Made by a program: the position numbers and the translations under genes. This document shows positions 1 through 6,052 of a DNA stretch of 6,954 nt, in pieces (the first letter of the stretch is position 1; each line of letters begins with the position of its first letter). Source of the DNA: Anaerolineae bacterium (GTDB lineage Bacteria > Chloroflexota > Anaerolineae > B4-G1 > DUEL01); contig JAOZPF010000156.1 in the NCBI GenBank assembly GCA_029932895.1, forward strand, positions 1 through 6,954, read 5' to 3'. Under the pieces are notes generated by a model. The model did not search any database. It worked only from the letters and a program-made list of their open reading frames with translations, and was not told the DNA's origin.

Positions 1-938
1 GGATACTCGGCGGTGAGTAGATCGTAGGCAACGCGGGCGCTGTCGACCCGCCCGGCCGCGTTCAGCCGAGGCCCTATCGTGTAGCCGATGGCCGTGGCAT
101 TGACCTTGCCGGGTTGGAGGCCCGCCTCCTGCATCAGCGCTTCGAAGCCTGGGCGGGGCTCCTCGTTCAGCCGCTCCAGCCCGCGGATGACCAATGACCG
201 ATTCTCGCCAGTTAGCGGAGCCAGGTCGGCTACCGTTCCCACAGCGACAAGGTCGAGTAGGTCCTCCTCCTTCATTCTGGTCTCTTGGCGAATAGGGACC
301 TGCTGGTTGGTGCGGAGGAGAGCTTGAGAGAGCTTGTAGGCAAGTCCCACTCCAGCCAGGTACTTGTAGGGGTAAGAGCAATCTGGCTGGTGAGGGTTGA
401 CGACTGCCACCGCCGGCAGAGGTTCCGTCCCTACGGTATGGTGATCGGTGACGATGACGTCCATCCCTATCTGGTGGGCGTGGGCGATCTCGCGGGGGAA
501 GCGGATGCCGGTGTCGACGGTGACGACCAGTTGCACCCCCGAGCCAGCCAGCTCCTCCAAGGCGGCGTTGTTGAGGCCGTACCCCTCCTCCACGCGGTGG
601 GGGATATAGGGGCGCACATTCCCGCCCAGGGCGCGGAGGGCGAGGACCAGGAGGGCGGTCGCGGTGACCCCGTCGGCATCGAAATCGCCATAGACGGCGA
701 TCTGCTCTCCCCGCCAGAGTGCCTGGCGCAGCCGGGTGACGGCCCTGTCCATCCCCTGCAGGCGGAATGGGTCGTCGGGTGGGGGGGAGGCTTGCAGGAA
801 GGCGCGTGCCTGTTGCGGGTCGATCAGGCCGCGGTTGTAGAGCGCCTGGGCGACCAGGCGAGGGAGGTCGGATAGCCTAGAGAGATATTGCCTGGGGGCG
901 GAAGGGGCGATCCGCCAGCGTCTCGGTGTGACTGGCAC
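1..938 (-). CDS. recJ: Single-stranded-DNA-specific exonuclease RecJ, N-terminal 312 codons (3' end cut by left window edge)
   Basis: RecJ is a cytoplasmic, metal-dependent 5'-to-3' single-strand DNA exonuclease of the DHH phosphoesterase family that serves recombinational repair, mismatch repair and base excision repair. Seen in the minus-strand translation: an RWRIAP-type N-terminus, a YNRGL element near residue 50, motif I GDFDADG at residues 84-90, a VDTG motif with Asp142, the family-naming DHH at 165-167, DLVAVGTVAD at 229-238 and the RLNAAGR motif at 291-297. These are the metal-binding aspartates and histidines of the catalytic core, all intact. The DHHA1 and OB-fold parts lie beyond position 1; full-length relatives are roughly 560-580 residues, so a little over half is present. 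I chose the GTG at 938 because GAGGAG sits 7 nt upstream and translation from it gives the typical RecJ N-terminus; an ATG start further in would remove conserved residues. It lies 100 bp downstream of the DUF4870 gene, behind a hairpin terminator. Family identity is near certain. Confidence 0.95.
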   Translation of the reverse strand, partial: MPVTPRRWRIAPSAPRQYLSRLSDLPRLVAQALYNRGLIDPQQARAFLQASPPPDDPFRLQGMDRAVTRLRQALWRGEQIAVYGDFDADGVTATALLVLALRALGGNVRPYIPHRVEEGYGLNNAALEELAGSGVQLVVTVDTGIRFPREIAHAHQIGMDVIVTDHHTVGTEPLPAVAVVNPHQPDCSYPYKYLAGVGLAYKLSQALLRTNQQVPIRQETRMKEEDLLDLVAVGTVADLAPLTGENRSLVIRGLERLNEEPRPGFEALMQEAGLQPGKVNATAIGYTIGPRLNAAGRVDSARVAYDLLTAEY

Positions 939-945
939 GTTGGGG

Positions 946-951
946 CTCCTC
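946..951 (-). promoter_or_regulatory. Ribosome binding site of recJ
   Basis: On the minus strand GAGGAG lies 7 nt before the GTG at 938-936. This strong Shine-Dalgarno match decides the otherwise ambiguous non-ATG start of recJ. Confidence 0.75.
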
Positions 952-996
952 TTGGGGTGGGGGCAGTGCGTATTTTGTCAAAGCGGGAAAAGGGCA

Positions 997-1019
997 AAGC
1001 CCCTCCGGCGGAGGGGCTT
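997..1019 (-). terminator. Rho-independent-type hairpin after the DUF4870 gene
   Basis: A perfect 10-bp inverted repeat (AAGCCCCTCC / GGAGGGGCTT) with a 3-nt loop starts 20 nt after the stop codon of the DUF4870 gene. On the minus strand it is followed by TTTGCCCTTTT, a T-rich tail broken by three C residues. The GC-rich stem and its place between two genes fit an intrinsic terminator; the interrupted tail suggests termination may be incomplete, allowing some readthrough into recJ. On the plus strand the hairpin is followed by CTTTGGG, so it is less likely to act in that direction, and no plus-strand gene needs it. Confidence 0.7.
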
Positions 1020-1038
1020 CTTTGGGCACGATTTGTCT

Positions 1039-1377
1039 CTAGATCCAGCCTTGGTTCTTGCAAAAGTCGGTGATGACGGGGATGGTTACCCACTCGCCCT
1101 GGTAGGACTTGATGGCCAGGTAGATGATATAGATCAGCAGCGCGATGCCGACAAAGCAGCCGATAACGACGGCGCTGAGGACGGCCGAGATGACATAGCC
1201 CACCACGCTCAGCACCAGGGCCTGCATAGCATTGTACTTGATAAAGGGGCGATTTTTCTTGTCCTCCAGCAGCAGGACGATGATGGGGACGATCGGCGAA
1301 AAGATCCAGCTCAACAGGGCCCACAGCTTGTCGTCTTGGGTGATCTCCTCTGTTCCTTGGATGACTTCCTCTGACAT
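1039..1377 (-). CDS. DUF4870 (Tic20-like) small membrane protein
   Basis: A 112-residue, strongly hydrophobic protein of the DUF4870 family, whose members are predicted inner-membrane proteins of unproven function. Seen: an acidic, polar N-terminus (residues 1-16), then three hydrophobic segments at about 18-37, 50-70 and 71-90. Between the first two is a charged loop with the family-like element RPFIKYNAMQALVL at about 43-56, in which Tyr-Asn stands where many relatives have His-x-x-Gln-like residues. After the last helix comes a conserved-looking tail with GEWVTIPV at 94-101. There is no signal peptide beyond the first helix. The ATG at 1377 is supported by AAAGGAG 6 nt upstream. The gene has a private promoter (1434-1461) and a hairpin after it (997-1019), so it is probably transcribed mainly alone. 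Family call is good; the cellular role cannot be read from the sequence. Confidence 0.88.
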   Translation of the reverse strand: MSEEVIQGTEEITQDDKLWALLSWIFSPIVPIIVLLLEDKKNRPFIKYNAMQALVLSVVGYVISAVLSAVVIGCFVGIALLIYIIYLAIKSYQGEWVTIPVITDFCKNQGWI

Positions 1378-1383
1378 TTTTCA

Positions 1384-1390
1384 CTCCTTT
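1384..1390 (-). promoter_or_regulatory. Ribosome binding site of the DUF4870 gene
   Basis: AAAGGAG on the minus strand, 6 nt before the ATG at 1377. It is a near-ideal Shine-Dalgarno site and suggests efficient translation. Confidence 0.75.
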
Positions 1391-1433
1391 CAGACTTGAA
1401 TTATGCGCTCTAGGTCATGAGAACGATGCCTGT

Positions 1434-1461
1434 ATTGTAGTGACTTTCCCTGTCTTGTCAA
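1434..1461 (-). promoter_or_regulatory. Sigma70-type promoter of the DUF4870 gene
   Basis: Minus strand: TTGACA at 1461-1456 (perfect -35 consensus), a 16-nt spacer, and TACAAT at 1439-1434 (one mismatch to TATAAT). Transcription would start near 1427, giving a 5' leader of about 50 nt. The -35 hexamer contains the TGA stop codon (1460-1458) of the upstream helicase-associated gene, so the promoter begins inside that gene's last codons. Inferred from sequence only. Confidence 0.7.
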
Positions 1462-3182
1462 GGCGGCGATTCCACGTCTACCACGTCCGTCAGCAATCCC
1501 CGCTCCGCCAGGGCGCGCACCAGCCGGGGGTAGTCGGCGGGGCGGACCAATGCCGTCGTCGGGCCGACCACCTCTTTTATCAACCGCCGGGTGGCTGGGG
1601 CTGTGGTGAGCTCCTGTAGCAGCGATTCATCCGCCACCCGCAGCAGGATTCCTCGCTCCAGGCGCACTTCCTGCCCATTGCGGACCCAGCGGGCCAGAGC
1701 GGCCTGCAATGCGCGGGGCAGCTCCTTGCCGGTGGTCTCGGTCAAGAAGGCCGTCACTCGCTCGGGCGGAATCTTTTGTCGCCGTGCTCGCTGCAACGAG
1801 GCTGGTGTCAGTCGATAGACGTATGGGTCGCCCGGGCGGACCCAATCCGCCACCCGGCTCAACTGGAAGCGCTCGTAGCGGCGGGGGGCGGGCACCAGGA
1901 TCTCCAGGTCCGGCCGCACGGTCAGCGGAGGTGGTTCCTCTGCTCTCTCGGTGCCGGGCAGCTCTCCGGCGAGAAAGGCTGTGCCGGCTGCTGTGAGGCG
2001 GAAGGCGGAAAAGTTTCCCGCTCTCCACTGTTCCCCAGGAGGGGCGGGCCGCTCCGCTCCCAGCTCCACCAGTCCCAGCCAGGCCAGAGGGCCGGCGATC
2101 AGGTAGCGAATCAGCGCCCCCTCCACCGCGTTCCACGACTCAAAGCCCCTGAGGTAAGTGCCGCTGACCGCATCCCGAATGTACCAGGTCTCATAGTCGC
2201 CGTCGGGGCGCTGAAAGTCGGGGTCGGCCTCCTGGATGGCGGCGCTGAACTGTTCCAGGCCGTACCACGTCTCCGGCTGGCAGGCATCGAGGTGGCTGAG
2301 GATGGCCTGTCGGGCCAGGAAGGGATCGTTGTGCCAGGAGCCGGTCTCCTCGGGCACCAATGTGGGGACGTGAAGGAGGTCGTTCCAGGTTGGGTCGTCG
2401 CGCCAGGTCCGTGCCAGAACGTCCCGCTGTTCTGCAGCAGAGGCGCGGAGCCAACTGGTGACGGGATCGGGGCTGGGGCGCAGGCAGTGGTTGCGGTCGG
2501 TGCGCAGCCAGCCCAGGCGGCCTGCCAGGTGATTGAGGAAGGAAAGGCGGTCTCGGTCGGGCAAGCGGAGGCGGAGCAGCAGGCGCGATTCTTCCCCTGC
2601 CGGCCATGCGCCATCGGGGCCGGGCCGCACGTGATGGTTTTGAAGGTAGGAGAGGAACGTGCAAGCGTCGTCCAGGAGGGCATCGTCCGCCGGGAGGATG
2701 GTGGGGGGAGCGGGGACTGGTGAGAGGAGGAGCGGGGAGGGGAGGGAGTCGATCGGGAGGAGTTCGTTCAGGTCGTCGGGTATAAAGGCCACCTCATAGA
2801 GGCCGGTGGGGCCGGCCGCGAAGGCGCGGAAGAGCAGGCCGCGGTACCAGAGGTTTTCGGCTGGCGAGGCCGGTTCTTCCCAGGGTCGTTCTCTCCGCAT
2901 CCGGCCTGGTCCCATCGCTCGGACCGTACCCCAGCGGCGGGTAAAGCTGGGCCAGGCGATGCTCCCCCCTGCGGCCTTGAGTGCTTTCAGTCCATTCCTC
3001 TCGCGGAGGGGGAGCGTCTGCCAGGCCCGCTCCAGTGCGGTGGGGGTCAGGATGTGGGCCGCCAGAGCAGAGGCGGCGTGGTCCTGCCCTGCCAGGTCGT
3101 CCACGTCCCACTGGTGGGCGATAGCTTCCACCCGGGCGGGGTCAGTTTCGATCAGGCACTGCTCGAGTGTGCGAGGAAGCAT
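1458..3182 (-). CDS. Helicase-associated (XPB/Ssl2-like DNA-binding domain) protein lacking a helicase motor
   Basis: A 574-residue soluble protein. The C-terminal part, about residues 418-535, resembles the XPB/Ssl2 helicase-associated domain (Helicase_C_3-like): it opens with TVRPDLEILVPAP, continues with VYRLTPASLQRAR (about 455-467) and ends in the LPRALQAALARW and ILLRVADESLLQEL elements. The N-terminal part (1-140) is mostly helical, with repeated hydrophobic helices and a WYRGLLF segment at 112-118 that reads like a winged-helix repeat. Pro/Leu-rich residues 142-165 look like a flexible linker. I find no Walker A (GxGKT/S) or DEAH-type box, so it should bind rather than unwind DNA. Relatives are annotated only as 'helicase-associated domain' proteins, with unknown function. 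The ATG at 3182 overlaps the end of the upstream ATPase gene by 31 bp; AGGTGG just before it is a weak, close RBS. The N-terminal residues look family-like, so I keep this start. It is probably co-transcribed with the transporter; no terminator separates it from either neighbour. Confidence 0.8.
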   Translation of the reverse strand: MLPRTLEQCLIETDPARVEAIAHQWDVDDLAGQDHAASALAAHILTPTALERAWQTLPLRERNGLKALKAAGGSIAWPSFTRRWGTVRAMGPGRMRRERPWEEPASPAENLWYRGLLFRAFAAGPTGLYEVAFIPDDLNELLPIDSLPSPLLLSPVPAPPTILPADDALLDDACTFLSYLQNHHVRPGPDGAWPAGEESRLLLRLRLPDRDRLSFLNHLAGRLGWLRTDRNHCLRPSPDPVTSWLRASAAEQRDVLARTWRDDPTWNDLLHVPTLVPEETGSWHNDPFLARQAILSHLDACQPETWYGLEQFSAAIQEADPDFQRPDGDYETWYIRDAVSGTYLRGFESWNAVEGALIRYLIAGPLAWLGLVELGAERPAPPGEQWRAGNFSAFRLTAAGTAFLAGELPGTERAEEPPPLTVRPDLEILVPAPRRYERFQLSRVADWVRPGDPYVYRLTPASLQRARRQKIPPERVTAFLTETTGKELPRALQAALARWVRNGQEVRLERGILLRVADESLLQELTTAPATRRLIKEVVGPTTALVRPADYPRLVRALAERGLLTDVVDVESPP

Positions 3183-4153
3183 GCCACCTGGTGCCCCGGC
3201 GCGACCTCCATTGGCTCGGGCTCCTGCTGGGAACAGATGTCCATTGCGTGCGGGCAGCGGGGGTGAAAGCGGCAGCCGGATGGTGGGTTGATGGGGCTGG
3301 GGATCTCCCCCTGTGGGATCGGGTGCTGACGGCGGGCCTTGGGGTCCGGCACCGGCACTGCGGCCAAGAGGGCCTGAGTGTAGGGGTGTTGGGGGTCGCC
3401 GTACACCTGTTCCAGCGTTCCCATCTCGACGATCTTGCCCAGGTACATCACCCCGATGCGGTTGCAGATATACTTGGCCGTCGCCAGGTCGTGGGTGATA
3501 AAGAGGTAGGTCAGGTCAAACTCTTGCTTGAGGTCAAGCATCAACTGCAGCAGCAGGGCGCGCACCGACACGTCGGCCATGGCGATTGGCTCATCGGCCA
3601 CGACCAGGTCTGGCTGCAGGATCAACGCGCGGGCGATGACGGCCCGCTGCCGTTGCCCGCCGCTCAATTGGTGCGGGTACTTTTCATAGAGCATTGGGGC
3701 GGGAGTGAGCCCCACCCGTTCCATCATTCGCAGCACACGCTGGCGTTTTTCGTCACCAGAGGCGACGTCAAAGATCTCCAGGCTATGGCCGATGGCCTCC
3801 CCGATCTGCATGCGGGGATTGAGGGAGGCATAGGGGTCCTGGAAGATTGCCTGCATATGGCGGCGCATCTGCCGCATCTCTTTCTTACTCGCCGCTGCCA
3901 GGTCCTTTTCCTGGAACAGGACGTGGCCGGCTGTTGGTTCCGTCAGCCGTAGGATCAGCCGTCCGGTGGTTGTCTTGCCGCTGCCGCTCTCTCCGGCCAG
4001 GCCAAAGACCTCCCCGCGGCGGATCTCAAAGTCGATCCCGTCGACGGCGCGCACGAACTGACGCTGGCGAGTGACCAGCCGTTCGACAAAGCCACGCTGA
4101 ACGGGAAACCATTTCCGCAGTTGGCGAACCTCAACCAGGTTTGTGTTGGACAT
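3152..4153 (-). CDS. dppF: Peptide ABC importer ATP-binding protein, DppF/OppF type
   Basis: One of the two cytoplasmic ATPases that power a dipeptide/oligopeptide-type importer. Seen in its 333 residues: Walker A GESGSGKTT (54-62), Q-loop Gln105, signature LSGGQ (163-167), Walker B ending in catalytic Glu188, and switch His221. The C-terminal oligopeptide-transporter extension begins with HPYTQALL (256-263). Four cysteines, Cys294, Cys300, Cys307 and Cys325, fit the C-x5-C-x6-C...C pattern now associated with an iron-sulfur cluster in some Dpp/Opp ATPases. The D-loop is odd: DEPIAMADVSV in place of the common DEPTSALDVSV. Length is normal for the family. It starts 34 nt after the D ATPase gene, with GAGG 7 nt before the ATG, and its 3' end overlaps the helicase-associated gene. 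Substrate cannot be told from sequence: dipeptides, oligopeptides, nickel or glycosides are all handled by this family. Confidence 0.92.
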   Translation of the reverse strand: MSNTNLVEVRQLRKWFPVQRGFVERLVTRQRQFVRAVDGIDFEIRRGEVFGLAGESGSGKTTTGRLILRLTEPTAGHVLFQEKDLAAASKKEMRQMRRHMQAIFQDPYASLNPRMQIGEAIGHSLEIFDVASGDEKRQRVLRMMERVGLTPAPMLYEKYPHQLSGGQRQRAVIARALILQPDLVVADEPIAMADVSVRALLLQLMLDLKQEFDLTYLFITHDLATAKYICNRIGVMYLGKIVEMGTLEQVYGDPQHPYTQALLAAVPVPDPKARRQHPIPQGEIPSPINPPSGCRFHPRCPHAMDICSQQEPEPMEVAPGHQVACFLAHSSSA

Positions 4154-4187
4154 CGGCTACCCTCGTGGATTCGGTTAGATGGTTTTC

Positions 4188-5153
4188 TTACCCTCGTTGC
4201 AACCAACAAGCCACCCATCGGCCCGGCTGGACCTCTATCAGCGGCGGCTCCTCCGCTGCACAGCGATCGAAAGCGTAGGGGCAGCGGGGGTGGAAGCGGC
4301 AGCCAGACGGCGGGCTGATCAAGTCCGGTGGCGAACCCTGCATGACCTTGAGCGTATCTCCCACCAGGCGGATGTTGGGCACCGATGCCAGCAGGGCCTT
4401 TGTGTAGGGGTGCAGTGGGTCCGCAAAGAGTTGCTCGACGTCGGCCAGTTCGACCAACTTGGCGGCATACATCACTGCTACCTGGTCGGCCAACTGGGCC
4501 ACGACGCCGATATTGTGGGTGATGAGCAGAATAGTCAGGCCAAAGTCGCGCTGGAGTTCCTTGAGCAGGTCCAGGAACTGGGCCTCGACGATCACGTCTA
4601 GCGAGGTGGTTGCCTCGTCGGCGATGATCAGGTCAGCCCGCAGGGCGAGCGCCAGCCCGATCATCACGCGCTGCCGCATCCCGCCGCTCAACTGGTGGGG
4701 ATAGTCGTCCAGCCGGTCTGCCATGATACCCAGGCGGTCGATCAACTCGGCGGCCTGCTGGCGGGCTTCCTGTGTGCTCACCTCGGGCTTGTGTGTGCGG
4801 ATCGTCTCCACGATGTGGTCGCTGATTCGCTGGAGAGGGTTGAGCGAGGTCATCGGGTCCTGAAAGATCATCGAGATCCGTGCCCCCCGCAGTTCGCGCA
4901 TTTCCTCCTTGCTCAGGGCCAGCAGATTACGTCCATCGAACCAGATTTCCCCGCCGGCGATGCGTCCGGGGTGGCGCACTAGGCGCAGCAACGCGGTGCC
5001 CAGGGTGGATTTGCCGCAGCCGGACTCGCCGACCAGACCCAGCACCTTCCCCGCGCTGATGTCCAGAGTGACGCCATCCACGGCGCGCACTTCACCAGCG
5101 CGGGTGGCATAGACCACATCGAGATCGCGAATCTGTACTAGTGACTTGTTCAT
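4188..5153 (-). CDS. dppD: Peptide ABC importer ATP-binding protein, DppD/OppD type
   Basis: Partner ATPase of the DppF-like protein; the two would form the motor beneath the B/C permeases. Seen in its 321 residues: Walker A GESGCGKST (42-50), Q-loop Gln98 in FQDPMTSLNP, signature LSGGM (155-159), Walker B with Glu180, D-loop SLD (184-186) and switch His213. The C-terminal extension starts at HPYTKALL (248-255) and carries Cys285, Cys291, Cys298 and Cys316 in the same C-x5-C-x6-C...C arrangement as its partner. Oddities: Walker B reads DEATTSLD where DEPTTALD is usual (Pro to Ala), and the switch histidine is followed by Asn instead of the usual Asp. Catalytic residues are nevertheless present. 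The ATG at 5153 overlaps the permease C stop codon as ATGA, a sign of translational coupling, and GAGGG precedes it. The D-type assignment rests on order and on the GVVAQLADQVAVMY-type segment. Confidence 0.92.
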   Translation of the reverse strand: MNKSLVQIRDLDVVYATRAGEVRAVDGVTLDISAGKVLGLVGESGCGKSTLGTALLRLVRHPGRIAGGEIWFDGRNLLALSKEEMRELRGARISMIFQDPMTSLNPLQRISDHIVETIRTHKPEVSTQEARQQAAELIDRLGIMADRLDDYPHQLSGGMRQRVMIGLALALRADLIIADEATTSLDVIVEAQFLDLLKELQRDFGLTILLITHNIGVVAQLADQVAVMYAAKLVELADVEQLFADPLHPYTKALLASVPNIRLVGDTLKVMQGSPPDLISPPSGCRFHPRCPYAFDRCAAEEPPLIEVQPGRWVACWLQRG

Positions 5154-6037
5154 ATTTCCCTCAACCGGGGGTTCAAGATCTCGCTCAGCCCCTCACCAAA
5201 GAGACTAAAGCCCAACGCCACCGTGGCGATAGCCAGGCCGGGGAACGTGACCAGCCACCAGCGGCCGCCCACCAGCTCGGACCGGCCGCGGTAGATGTCG
5301 TACCCCCAATCGGGCTTGGAAGGGTCTACGCCCAAGCCGATAAAGGCCAGGCCGGCTTCGGTGATGATAGCGTCGGCGATGTTCAGGGAAAAGACGACCA
5401 CCACCGAGGGGATCACGTTGGGAAAGATATAGCGCCAGAGGAGGAGCCAGTCGGGAGCGCCCAGGCTGCGAGCCGCCTCCACGTACAGCTCTTGCTTGAC
5501 CGAGAGCACCTGCCCCCGCACCAAGCGGAAAAAGATGGGGATGTAGACGATGGCGATAGAGATAGAGATATTCAGCACGCCGGAGCCCAGCATGGCCGCC
5601 AGGGCGATGGCCAGGATCAGGCCGGGGAAGGAGTAGATGCTGTCCATGATGAGGGAGAGGACCTGGTCCAGCCGCCCGCCCAGGAAACCAGAGATAAGCC
5701 CCAGGGGGACCCCCAATAGCAGGGACATGGTGGCAGAGAGGAGCGCTACCTGCATCACAATCTGCGAACCGTAGATGATGCGGCTAAAAATATCCCTCCC
5801 CAACTGGTCGGTGCCAAAGGGATAGCCGATAGTGGGGGGGAGAAAGGGGTCGCCCACGCGGGCCTCCGGGTCATAGGGAGCCAGGTGGGGAGTGAGGAAG
5901 GAGGCAGCGGTCATCCCGATCACAAAGATGACGATCAGCGCCCCCGTTACCGTCATATACCATTCGGCCCCGTACCACTTGCGACCTTCCAGGAAGCGGG
6001 TCACCAGGCCGGGTTTTGCTTCAGAGATCTGCGCCAT
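5150..6037 (-). CDS. dppC: Peptide ABC importer permease, DppC/OppC type
   Basis: Inner-membrane permease subunit that pairs with the B subunit to form the solute channel. Seen in its 295 residues: a cytoplasmic N-terminus of about 27 residues, a first membrane helix at about 28-49, then the C-type signature FGTDQLGRDIFSRIIYG (74-90). Further hydrophobic segments lie at about 92-118, 128-150, 154-172, 207-235 and 262-282, giving six in all. The cytoplasmic EAA loop that docks on the ATPases is at about 187-206, with EAARSLGAPDW. Length is normal. The ATG at 6037 follows the permease B stop by 15 nt, and a strong GGAGG (6049-6045) stands 7 nt before it. Its TGA is shared with the next ATG. Substrate is unknown. 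Confidence 0.93.
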   Translation of the reverse strand: MAQISEAKPGLVTRFLEGRKWYGAEWYMTVTGALIVIFVIGMTAASFLTPHLAPYDPEARVGDPFLPPTIGYPFGTDQLGRDIFSRIIYGSQIVMQVALLSATMSLLLGVPLGLISGFLGGRLDQVLSLIMDSIYSFPGLILAIALAAMLGSGVLNISISIAIVYIPIFFRLVRGQVLSVKQELYVEAARSLGAPDWLLLWRYIFPNVIPSVVVVFSLNIADAIITEAGLAFIGLGVDPSKPDWGYDIYRGRSELVGGRWWLVTFPGLAIATVALGFSLFGEGLSEILNPRLREI

Positions 6038-6044
6038 AGAGTTT

Positions 6045-6049
6045 CCTCC
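6045..6049 (-). promoter_or_regulatory. Ribosome binding site of dppC
   Basis: GGAGG on the minus strand, 7 nt before the ATG at 6037, filling most of the 15-nt gap after the dppB stop. It confirms the start of the C permease. Confidence 0.7.
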
Positions 6050-6052
6050 ACC

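Noticed and set aside
285..875. Plus-strand open frame of 196 codons opposite recJ
   Set aside because: The minus strand carries the full set of RecJ catalytic motifs; the plus frame has no domain-like features.
954..981. Candidate recJ promoter using TTGACA at 981-976
   Set aside because: No A/T-rich -10 lies 16-18 nt downstream; the region is CCCCCACCCC.
824..1384. Minus-strand 186-codon frame spanning the DUF4870 gene and the start of recJ
   Set aside because: It is out of frame with both real genes, reads through the terminator hairpin, and gives an Arg/Pro/His-rich translation.
1776..2723. Plus-strand open frame of 315 codons antisense to the helicase-associated gene
   Set aside because: Low-complexity, Gly/Val/Gln-rich translation with no recognisable domain. 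It mirrors the GC-rich codons of the real minus-strand gene and has no credible RBS.
3167..3952. Plus-strand open frame of 261 codons antisense to the DppF-like ATPase
   Set aside because: The opposite strand encodes all ABC ATPase motifs in an unbroken frame; this is a codon-bias shadow.
5141..5719. Plus-strand open frame of 192 codons antisense to permease C
   Set aside because: Very rich in Asp, Gln, Gly and His, as expected for the complement of a membrane-protein gene; no support for coding.
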